NCBI GenBank assembly: GCA_030622775.1
Contig: JAUXFS010000190.1
Coordinates: forward strand, 1 to 5,074
DNA length: 5,074 nt
Reading direction: 5' to 3'
From: Rhodospirillales bacterium
Lineage (GTDB): Bacteria; Pseudomonadota; Alphaproteobacteria; Rhodospirillales; Defluviicoccaceae
Shown: one piece after another, positions 1-5,074 of the stretch
Layout of the letters: every line of letters begins with the position of its first letter
Numbering within the stretch: position 1 is the first letter of the stretch
Position numbers and translations under genes: made by a program
The notes under the pieces: generated by a model
The model's input: the letters and a program-made list of their open reading frames with translations, nothing else
What the model was told of the DNA's origin: nothing
The model's database searches: none

Positions 1-80
1 TCGCGCATCCTCGGGGCGTCGAAACCGCTTGACGATGCGCCAGCATCGCCGGCGCGGCCCCTCCTGCCGAGGATGCGCGA
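1..80. repeat. 14-bp perfect inverted repeat with nested hairpin
   Basis: Positions 1-14 (TCGCGCATCCTCGG) are the exact reverse complement of 67-80. The 52-nt interior contains a second perfect stem, CGATGC at 33-38 with GCATCG at 43-48, closing a GCCA loop. The heptamer GATGCGC occurs twice (34-40 and 72-78), so the left arm could pair with either copy. No T-run follows the right arm, so it is not a rightward terminator. The left arm begins at the first base of the window, so the repeat may extend further out. It could be a dispersed palindromic element, a miniature mobile element, or a structured RNA or 3' UTR; the window alone cannot decide. Confidence 0.6.
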
Positions 81-261
81 AACGCGATCACAATGAGTCC
101 CTATCAATGCTCGTCGGTATCACGTGGGGACGGCAGGACTTAACGACAAGGTCGCGCGGGAAACGCCTATTGCTCACGGCTGATTGTCGAGGGCGTCACC
201 AATCCCAAGGACCGGCGATCTCGATTTCACCGGAGCGACGAGGATCGTCCGCAAACGCGAA

Positions 262-292
262 GGGGTGGTGCCCAGGCACCACCCCCGTTTTT
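262..292 (+). terminator. Strong intrinsic terminator, rightward
   Basis: GGGGTGGTGC at 262-271 pairs perfectly with GCACCACCCC at 276-285 around a CCAG loop. The stem is a 10-bp GC-rich one, and after CG it is followed by TTTTT at 288-292. The T-run lies only on the right side, so it terminates plus-strand transcripts. Read from the minus strand, the stem is followed by TTCGCG with no T-run, so it is not a canonical terminator for the leftward secretion operon, although the hairpin could still protect that operon's 3' end. It implies a rightward transcript that starts left of the window or within 1-260. Confidence 0.85.
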
Positions 293-327
293 CATGCGGG
301 AACCAAACCCAAGGGATTGCCCACTGC

Positions 328-1746
328 TTAGGTTTCGCGGAAGCTGCGTGAGAGCATCTGGGTGAACGGTGTTATCAGGTACTCGAGCACGGTGCGCTCG
401 ACGGTGGCGATGTATACCTCCGCCGGCATGCCGGGCTGCAGTTCGATGTGGGGCGCCAGTTCCTTGAGACGATCGCGATCGACCCTGACCTTGGCCTGGT
501 AGAACCTGCTACCGGTGCGTTCATCCTCGAACGAGTCGGCCGAGACCTGCTCGACCACGCCGGTGATTCTCGGCGTGGTCCTTCTTGCGAAGGCGGGGAA
601 CGAGACGACGGCGGAGAGCCCGACGTGCACGACGTCGATGTCGTTGGGCTGGACCTGGACGTCGATGATCAGTTCGTCGTCGCTCGGCACGATATCGAGC
701 ACCGGCTCGCCCGCCCGGATGACGCCGCCCGGGGTCTTGAACCGGAGCCCGAGAACGGTGCCGGCGACCGGGGCGGTGATCGTTGTGCGGGTGAGCCGGT
801 CCAGGCTCTCCTTCAACCGCTCCTCGACCTCGATCCGTCTGCCCTGGACCTCCGACAGGTCATCGTCGATCTGCTCGGAACGCCGGATCTTGATGTCGAT
901 GACCTGCAGGCTGGTCTCGGCGATCGTCGCTTCGGCGCGGGCGACGCGCGACATCATCTCGCCTTCCGTTCCGAGGAGTTCGGCCTCGCGGCGCTGGAGC
1001 GCGAGCAGCCGCGGTTTGCGCTCGTAGCCTTTCTCGTAAAGCACCCTGACGCCCTTGATTTCCTCGCGGATCAGCGCGTTCTGACGGCGTATCGACTTCA
1101 CTTGCCGATCATAGCCGACGATCTGCTTCTCGATCTGCGCGATCCGCTGACCGAGGATCGCCCGGCGGCTGTCGTCGCTGGCCATCCGCGTCGAAAACTG
1201 GTTGAGTTCCTGGGCGAGGACCTGGCGAATGTGGGGATCGTCGGTGTCGGCGAGCACCGGATGATCGAAGTTGATGGTGCTGCTTCCGCCGCGCTCGGCG
1301 ACCAGACGCGCCTCTTCGGCGGCGAAGGCCCGCAGCCGGCCCATGTAGGCGCCGACTTCGGCCCGTGCCCGCACGCCTTCCAACTCGAACAACACGGCGC
1401 CTGCGGCGACCTGATCGCCGTCTTTCACCCGAATTTCGCGAATGATCCCGCCTTCGAGGTGCTGGACCGTCTGCCGGCTGCCCAAGGGGCTCACCACCCC
1501 GGTCGCGACCGCCGCGCCGGACAGCGGCGCGGTCGCCGCCCATCCGCCGCCGGCCCCGAAGAACAGGGCGATGATGGCGATGCCGAGCCATTTGGTGCCG
1601 CGAAGATCGCGTTTGAGCGGCTCGACCACCGGCAGCGACGGCACCGGCATCATTCTTTGCGCGGTCACCGCCTTCACCGGAAGCGATTGCTTCGATGACG
1701 GCTGTTCCGGTACTCCGGCGTCGCTCTTTTGCAGATCGTTCGACAT
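328..1746 (-). CDS. HlyD-family type I secretion periplasmic adaptor
   Basis: This is the membrane fusion protein of a type I secretion system. It links the inner-membrane ABC transporter to a TolC-like outer-membrane channel. The 472-aa length is in the usual range for the HlyD/PrtE/PrsE family. Residues 1-50 form a proline-rich cytoplasmic tail, and about 53-73 a single membrane anchor. The two lipoyl half-motifs lie at about 91-125 (HLEGGIIREIRVKDGD) and 320-350 (TTITAPVAGTVLGL). Between them, about 125-320 is the long charged helical hairpin (coiled coil). A beta-barrel follows (GEPVLDIVPSDDELIIDVQV, from 346), then the characteristic end QPGMPAEVYI and TVLEYLITPF. I chose the ATG at 1746 because GAGGAG lies 9 nt upstream. 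The frame stays open to an ATG at 1845, but that start would overlap the transporter gene and add an arginine-rich stretch unlike the family. It is the second gene of the operon, 52 bp after the transporter. Confidence 0.93.
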   Translation of the reverse strand: MSNDLQKSDAGVPEQPSSKQSLPVKAVTAQRMMPVPSLPVVEPLKRDLRGTKWLGIAIIALFFGAGGGWAATAPLSGAAVATGVVSPLGSRQTVQHLEGGIIREIRVKDGDQVAAGAVLFELEGVRARAEVGAYMGRLRAFAAEEARLVAERGGSSTINFDHPVLADTDDPHIRQVLAQELNQFSTRMASDDSRRAILGQRIAQIEKQIVGYDRQVKSIRRQNALIREEIKGVRVLYEKGYERKPRLLALQRREAELLGTEGEMMSRVARAEATIAETSLQVIDIKIRRSEQIDDDLSEVQGRRIEVEERLKESLDRLTRTTITAPVAGTVLGLRFKTPGGVIRAGEPVLDIVPSDDELIIDVQVQPNDIDVVHVGLSAVVSFPAFARRTTPRITGVVEQVSADSFEDERTGSRFYQAKVRVDRDRLKELAPHIELQPGMPAEVYIATVERTVLEYLITPFTQMLSRSFRET

Positions 1747-1747
1747 T

Positions 1748-1783
1748 CCCTGACTCTCCTCGGGCCCTGACTCTATTCTCGGG
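1748..1783 (-). repeat. Imperfect tandem duplication including the adaptor RBS
   Basis: On the plus strand, CCCTGACTCT occurs at 1748-1757 and 1765-1774, each copy followed shortly by CTCGGG (ending at 1764 and 1783). The units are thus about 17 and 19 bp in direct tandem. On the transcribed strand the copy next to the gene reads CCCGAGGAGAGTCAGGG and provides the GAGGAG ribosome-binding site. The distal copy has AATAG in place of GAG after CCCGAG, so it lacks a good site. The duplication fills most of the gap between the two secretion genes. Confidence 0.75.
1756..1761 (-). promoter_or_regulatory. Ribosome-binding site of the adaptor gene
   Basis: GAGGAG on the minus strand, 9 nt before the ATG at 1746, decides the start of the adaptor protein in favour of MSNDLQ over the upstream in-frame ATG at 1845. 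Confidence 0.75.
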
Positions 1784-1798
1784 CCTTCGCCGCGGTGA

Positions 1799-3553
1799 TT
1801 ATTCGCCCGCCGCGCCCGCCGGCGCGGACTCGGTTTGCTGCGCAACGACGCGCGGTCGGGGCTGTTGGGGTTTGACCGGGGTCGGGCGCAACTTGGCGAT
1901 GACTTCGTCGCGCGGCCCGAACATCTCCACCCTGCCGTCGCGCAGAACCAGAAGCTTGTCGACGGGCCGGAGAATGCGCGGCTGATGGGCGACGATGATC
2001 ACCGTCGCGCCCCATCCCTTGGCCTTTTCCATGGCGCCGATCAGCGCCTCTTCGCCCTCGGCGTCGAGGCTCGCGTTAGGCTCGTCGAGGACGATCAGCT
2101 TCGGCTTGCCGTACAGCGCGCGGGCGAGACCGATGCGCTGGCGCTGACCGCCGGACAGGTAGGAGCCGGACTCGCCGATCTCGGTTTCGTATCCGCCCGG
2201 CAGCCGCAGGACCATGTCGTGGACGCCGGCGATGATCGCCGCTTCGACCACCGCGTCGGCGTCGGGTTCGGCGGAAAGCCTGGCGATGTTGTCCTTGACG
2301 CTGCCGCCGAACAGCTCGACGTCCTGCGGGAGATAGCCGATGTAGGGGCCGACCTGGTCCGAATTCCAGGCGAAGATGTCGGCGCCGTCGAGCCGGGCGC
2401 GGCCGCGGGTCGGCTGCCAGGTTCCGATCAGAATCTTGCAGAGGGTCGATTTCCCGGCCGCCGATGGTCCGATGATGCCGAGCGCCTCGCCGGCCTCCAA
2501 GGCGAAATGGACACCGTTGAGCACCGGTTCCAGCCGACCCTGGGGCACGAAGATGATCTGCTCGCAGGAGAGCTGGCCCTTCGGCGCCGGCAGCGGCATA
2601 TGCTCTTCGACCTCGGGGACCCGCTCGAGGATCAGCTTCAGCCTGTCATAGGCGTCGCGCGCCGCGACCATCCCCTTCCAGGCGCCAATGGCCTGATCGA
2701 TCGGCGCCAGGGCGCGGCCCAGCAGGATCGAGCCGGCGATCATGCCGCCCGAGGTGAGCTCGGACTGGAGCACCAGATAGGCGCCGCAACCGAGGATCAG
2801 CATCTGGACGAACATCCGCACGAACTTGCTGATGCCGAGGAACCCGGCATTGAGGTCGCTGGCCTTGAGGTAGAGGTCGAGCCCCTTGTCGTTGCGGTGG
2901 ACCCATTTGGTCAGGAAACCCGGCAGCATGCCCATGGCGTGAAAGACATCGGCGTTGCGGATCGCCGAATTCGCCTTCTGCATGCTGGAGATGGAGTACC
3001 GCGACGCCTCCTTGAGTTGCTTGCGCGAGACCAGTTCGTTCAACAGGGCGATGATGAACAGAATGACCGCCGCGGCGAGTGCGAGCATGCCGAGAAGCGG
3101 GTTCAGCATCCAGATCACGAACAGGAAGAGGGGGACCCACGGGGCGTCAAACAGGGCGTTGACGCCGTTTCCGCTGAGGAAGGTCTTGAGCGTGTTGAGG
3201 TCCTGCAGGGACTGCGCGCTCGAGGGGAGCCCGTAAAGCGCCGAGCGCATGCTTGCCTTGATCAGTTCCGGAGACAGCTTGCGCTCCAGCCATCGGCTGA
3301 CGCGCGCCAGGATCTTGGCGCGGACCATGAACAGGAGGCCCATGACCAGGACGGCGATGCCGGCGATCAGGGTCAGGAAGATCAGGGTCTCCACCCGCCC
3401 GCTGCCGAGCACCCGGTCGAAGGTCTGCATCATGTAGAGGGGCGAGACCAGGAGCAGCATGTTGATGAAGAGGCTGATCACCGCCAGCAGCGGCAATGCC
3501 TTGCGGATCTCCTTGACCGCCGTATTCAACGGGTTTGCTTTGATTTCAGCCAT
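1799..3553 (-). CDS. Type I secretion ABC transporter (permease/ATPase)
   Basis: This is the inner-membrane ATP-driven component of a type I secretion system, with a fused membrane domain and ATPase. Residues 1-310 form the transmembrane domain, with hydrophobic segments at about 21-41, 56-77, 140-172 and 247-285. It includes FDAPWVPLF (135-143), typical of the PrtD/AprD/PrsD branch. The nucleotide-binding domain has Walker A GPSAAGKST (362-370), Q-loop Q410, signature LSGGQ (466-470), Walker B LIVLDE (486-491), D-loop SLD (495-497) and H-loop H523, so it looks catalytically complete. The membrane domain begins near residue 20, so there is no C39 peptidase or C39-like domain. That argues against bacteriocin or HlyB-type systems and for exporters of proteases, lipases, glycanases or RTX adhesins. 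The last 30 residues are a Pro/Gln/Ala-rich tail. The start at 3553 has only a weak GGCGGA upstream. It is the first gene of the operon with the adaptor. The substrate is unknown. Confidence 0.95.
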   Translation of the reverse strand: MAEIKANPLNTAVKEIRKALPLLAVISLFINMLLLVSPLYMMQTFDRVLGSGRVETLIFLTLIAGIAVLVMGLLFMVRAKILARVSRWLERKLSPELIKASMRSALYGLPSSAQSLQDLNTLKTFLSGNGVNALFDAPWVPLFLFVIWMLNPLLGMLALAAAVILFIIALLNELVSRKQLKEASRYSISSMQKANSAIRNADVFHAMGMLPGFLTKWVHRNDKGLDLYLKASDLNAGFLGISKFVRMFVQMLILGCGAYLVLQSELTSGGMIAGSILLGRALAPIDQAIGAWKGMVAARDAYDRLKLILERVPEVEEHMPLPAPKGQLSCEQIIFVPQGRLEPVLNGVHFALEAGEALGIIGPSAAGKSTLCKILIGTWQPTRGRARLDGADIFAWNSDQVGPYIGYLPQDVELFGGSVKDNIARLSAEPDADAVVEAAIIAGVHDMVLRLPGGYETEIGESGSYLSGGQRQRIGLARALYGKPKLIVLDEPNASLDAEGEEALIGAMEKAKGWGATVIIVAHQPRILRPVDKLLVLRDGRVEMFGPRDEVIAKLRPTPVKPQQPRPRVVAQQTESAPAGAAGE

Positions 3554-3910
3554 TCCAGTCCGCCCGTTTCCTCATCGTCGATGTTGATCGGCGACGCCCT
3601 CGCCGCCCGTTGGAGCAAGAACATAGACGTCTTTCTCGCTACCGGCTGTGACGCAGTTAACAGTTTTCGGCGAGAATTTGCAACCTGTAATGCACGCTAA
3701 ACTAGCAAAAACATCCGCAACGCCCCAATTCGCGTTGCAAAACGCTGGCCCGCCCCCTGGCTTTGTTGTCTCTATTTCCCTCCGCGCGACCAGCGTAGCA
3801 AATCGCAAGGGCATTGGCGAGCCCGCGACGGTTTGCTTCCAGGCGGGTGGGGCCTCTGATAGAGTCCTCTCCAGTCAGGCTCCGAGAGTCCGTCCGCATC
3901 GGGAAAACCC
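3554..3910. promoter_or_regulatory. Divergent intergenic region with AT-richer core
   Basis: These 357 bp separate the leftward secretion operon from the rightward MoCF gene and must hold the promoters of both. Roughly 3650-3800 is visibly richer in A and T than the flanking genes and is the likely promoter zone. I could not find convincing -35/-10 pairs on either strand. The nearest minus-strand candidate, TTGCAA with TTAACT 17 nt downstream (within about 3654-3682), matches the sigma-70 consensus poorly. For the plus strand, TTGCTT at 3833-3838 followed by TCTGAT at 3855-3860 is equally weak. An 80-codon open frame on the minus strand (3572-3814) shows no coding signature. Confidence 0.5.
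3717..3738. promoter_or_regulatory. Possible operator: GCAACG-N10-CGTTGC
   Basis: GCAACG at 3717-3722 and CGTTGC at 3733-3738 are perfect 6-bp arms 10 bp apart, giving a 22-bp dyad with a size and spacing that suit a dimeric helix-turn-helix regulator. It lies about 165 bp upstream of the transporter start and about 170 bp upstream of the MoCF start, inside the AT-richer core, so it could act on either gene. A 6-bp dyad in 350 bp can also occur by chance, and no regulator gene is adjacent. Confidence 0.25.
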
Positions 3911-4693
3911 ATGTCCGCAAACCAGCCCGTCACCGCCTGTGTGATCATCATCGGCAACGAGGTGCTGTCGGGGCGTACCGCCGACGTCAACCTGGCGTAT
4001 CTGGGCAAGGGGTTGAACGATCTCGGCATCCGACTGATGGAGGCGCGGGTCGTCCGCGACGACGAGAACGCGATCATCGATGCCGTCAACACCTGCCGGG
4101 GCGCCTTCGATTACGTATTCACCACCGGCGGCATCGGCCCCACCCACGACGACATCACCTCCGCCAGCATCGCCAAGGCGTTCGGCGTCCGGCTCGAGCG
4201 CAATGCCGACGCGATGGCGGTGCTCGGACAGCAGTACACGCCGGAGGAATTCAACGAGGCGCGCCGGAAGATGGCCGACGTTCCCGAGGGGGTGACGCTG
4301 CTCGACAATCCGGTCAGCAAGGCGCCCGGGTTCCAGATCGCCAACGTGTTCGTGCTGCCCGGGGTGCCGGTGATCATGCGGGCGATGTTCGAAGGGTTCC
4401 GCCACCGGCTGGTCGGCGGAGAGCCGTGGCGGTCCCGCTCGGTGGTCGCGTTCACCACCGAAGGCAGCGTGGCGTCCGCTCTCGCGACCGTGCAGGAGAG
4501 GCATCCGGCGGTCGAGATCGGCAGCTATCCGTTTCTGAGGAGTGGCCGACTGGGCGTCAACCTGGTGCTTCGCGCCGCCGACAGCGCCGCCCTCGACGCG
4601 GCGACCGACGCGGTCAAGGCCCTCGTCACCGACATGGGCGTCGAAACGATCGAAGAGGAAGAGACGCCGGCGTTTCGGTCCTCTCCGGCCTAG
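3911..4693 (+). CDS. MoCF/CinA-type nucleotide-binding domain protein
   Basis: This is a stand-alone molybdopterin-binding-fold (MoCF_biosynth, COG1058) protein of 260 aa. The family motifs are clear: GNEVLSGRT (15-23), the ligand-loop signature TTGGIGPTHDDIT (71-83) and LPGVP (149-153), followed by EIGSYPFL (202-209). It lacks the C-terminal CinA/PncC nicotinamide-nucleotide amidase domain of full-length CinA (about 400 aa). The family is often labelled competence/damage-inducible protein A. In CinA proteins this domain is known to act as an ADP-ribose/nucleotide pyrophosphatase, and the related domain in eukaryotic FAD synthase hydrolyses FAD. A housekeeping pyrophosphatase role in the cytoplasm is therefore a reasonable inference, whereas molybdenum cofactor synthesis is less likely. 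The ATG at 3911 is preceded by GGGAAA about 5 nt upstream, a weak ribosome-binding site, and the family motif starts within 15 residues. The last 10 residues are variable. It is probably co-transcribed with the small gene 22 bp downstream. Confidence 0.9.
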   Translation: MSANQPVTACVIIIGNEVLSGRTADVNLAYLGKGLNDLGIRLMEARVVRDDENAIIDAVNTCRGAFDYVFTTGGIGPTHDDITSASIAKAFGVRLERNADAMAVLGQQYTPEEFNEARRKMADVPEGVTLLDNPVSKAPGFQIANVFVLPGVPVIMRAMFEGFRHRLVGGEPWRSRSVVAFTTEGSVASALATVQERHPAVEIGSYPFLRSGRLGVNLVLRAADSAALDAATDAVKALVTDMGVETIEEEETPAFRSSPA

Positions 4694-4715
4694 ATAACAG
4701 GCCCCAGGTCACGCC

Positions 4716-4958
4716 ATGCTCAAACATCAGCGCGACGCCATCGGCTTCCTGTTGAAGCACCTCGGTTACGGAAGCTTCGGCGGCTTTCTGTTCGGGGGGT
4801 TGCTGTTGTGGTTCGACGTCGCCGGGCTGGCGACGTTGATCTTCGCTTCGCCGGAATGGCCGCTGTTTCTGCTGATGCTGTTCTTCGGCCTGTTCGTCAC
4901 CTTCGGCAGCATCGGCATGGGGGTGGGGGTGATGGGATTGGGCGAGGAACGGGATTAA
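4716..4958 (+). CDS. Small two-helix membrane protein, function unknown
   Basis: This 80-aa protein belongs to no family I can name. A short basic, amphipathic N-terminus (MLKHQRDAIGFLLKHLG) precedes two hydrophobic segments at about 21-44 and 48-72, and it ends in a charged GEERD tail. Glycines are concentrated in both helices (GGFLFGG at 22-28; GSIGMGVGVMG at 64-74), suggesting close helix packing or oligomerisation. Asp34 sits within the first helix. AGG lies 7 nt before the ATG, and the gene starts 22 bp after the MoCF stop, so the two are likely one operon. Codon use is like its neighbours and the hydrophobic pattern is continuous, which supports a real gene. Its stop overlaps the stop of the convergent gene. 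Confidence 0.8.
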   Translation: MLKHQRDAIGFLLKHLGYGSFGGFLFGGLLLWFDVAGLATLIFASPEWPLFLLMLFFGLFVTFGSIGMGVGVMGLGEERD

Positions 4959-5074
4959 GAGTCCGGGCCACCGCCGGTGGGGGGCGCGCCGTCGCCACGC
5001 AGCGCCTTGATGATCCGCGCCGCCACCAGGCCGAAGATCCACGCCGCCAGCGGCACCACGAAGATCAACTCGAA
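4955..5074 (-). CDS. C-terminal fragment of a small membrane protein (partial)
   Basis: Reading leftward from the window edge, an open frame encodes 39 residues and ends at TAA (4957-4955). It starts FELIFVVPLAAWIFGLVAAR, a hydrophobic helix, continues with the basic IIKALRGD, and ends in a Pro/Gly-rich tail (GAPPTGGGPDS). A helix followed by positive charges and a flexible tail suggests a membrane-anchored protein with a cytoplasmic C-terminus. The start lies outside the window. Since the helix is right at the edge, the whole protein may be only slightly longer than what is seen. Third-position GC is high, as in neighbouring genes. I do not recognise the family. It overlaps the convergent 80-aa gene by 4 bp. 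Confidence 0.6.
   Translation of the reverse strand, partial: FELIFVVPLAAWIFGLVAARIIKALRGDGAPPTGGGPDS

Larger units (their letters stand above)
1..327. other. Gene-free region left of the secretion operon
   Basis: I see no believable coding region here. The one open frame (29-331, plus strand) has an arginine/serine/glycine-rich, low-complexity translation, runs through the terminator hairpin and into the end of the adaptor gene, and matches no family I recognise. The region contains the inverted repeat at 1-80 and the plus-strand terminator at 262-292. Between them are two weaker possible stems: GTCCC at 97-101 with GGGAC at 127-131, extendable by wobble pairs, and CGACAA at 144-149 with TTGTCG at 184-189. 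Stems of that size can arise by chance. Confidence 0.6.

Noticed and set aside
29..331. 100-codon plus-strand open frame at the left end
   Set aside because: It reads through the intrinsic terminator and overlaps the end of the adaptor gene. Its composition is Arg/Ser/Gly-rich with no recognisable motif or ribosome-binding site.
448..1698. 416-codon open frame on the plus strand, antisense to the adaptor gene
   Set aside because: It has the same compositional artefact. The minus strand encodes a full HlyD-family protein over this interval.
1747..1845. Upstream start (ATG at 1845) for the adaptor
   Set aside because: It would overlap the end of the transporter gene and add an arginine-rich stretch. 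The ATG at 1746 has a good ribosome-binding site and gives a family-like N-terminus.
1835..3700. 621-codon open frame on the plus strand, antisense to the transporter gene
   Set aside because: Its translation is low-complexity, rich in Asp, Glu, Arg, Gly, Ala and His, with no recognisable domain. Long antisense open frames are expected opposite GC-rich genes, and the opposite strand encodes an unmistakable ABC transporter.
3572..3814. 80-codon minus-strand frame in the divergent intergenic region
   Set aside because: It lies in the AT-richer presumed promoter zone, lacks the codon bias of its neighbours and resembles no family.
3814..4755. 313-codon plus-strand frame overlapping the MoCF gene
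   Set aside because: It is an arginine-rich frame-shifted shadow of the MoCF coding sequence, which carries clear family motifs in the other frame.
4968..4980. CCACCG-C-CGGTGG palindrome near the convergent gene ends
   Set aside because: The loop is only 1 nt, there is no T-run on either side, and it falls inside glycine/proline codons of the leftward gene, so I do not call it a terminator.
4626..5042. 138-codon minus-strand frame across the right end
   Set aside because: It is antisense to the MoCF end and the small membrane protein and has a low-complexity Gln/Arg/Glu-rich translation. The leftward frame ending at 4955 is the better gene.

Overview
The window is GC-rich and has the codon use (G/C at most third positions) and gene families typical of an alphaproteobacterium, possibly Rhodospirillales or a rhizobial relative. 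This placement is an inference from sequence style and protein families, not from a marker gene. Nothing marks the window as a phage, plasmid or island. No tRNA, rRNA, CRISPR array or transposase gene is visible.

Layout: positions 1-327 hold no convincing gene. They contain a perfect 14-bp inverted repeat at the window edge and a strong intrinsic terminator pointing rightwards. On the minus strand, 3553 to 328, lies a two-gene operon encoding the inner-membrane half of a type I secretion system: an ABC transporter (584 aa, PrtD/AprD/PrsD-like, without an N-terminal peptidase-like domain) followed by its HlyD-family periplasmic adaptor (472 aa). A 357-bp divergent intergenic region with a relatively AT-rich core separates this operon from a rightward pair. 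That pair is a stand-alone MoCF/CinA-type nucleotide-binding domain protein (260 aa) and, 22 bp downstream, an 80-aa two-helix membrane protein. At the right edge, the C-terminal 39 residues of a leftward gene converge on the small membrane protein, and the two stop codons overlap.

The two secretion proteins would form an ATP-driven channel that spans the inner membrane and periplasm and docks onto a TolC-like outer-membrane protein. It would export an unfolded protein carrying a C-terminal signal, typically an RTX protein. Neither a substrate nor a TolC gene lies in the window, so the cargo is unknown. The MoCF protein and its small neighbour are probably unrelated to secretion. I do not see a clearly new biological system. 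The least explained parts are the structured, gene-free left end, the tandemly duplicated ribosome-binding-site segment between the two secretion genes, and the divergent promoter region.
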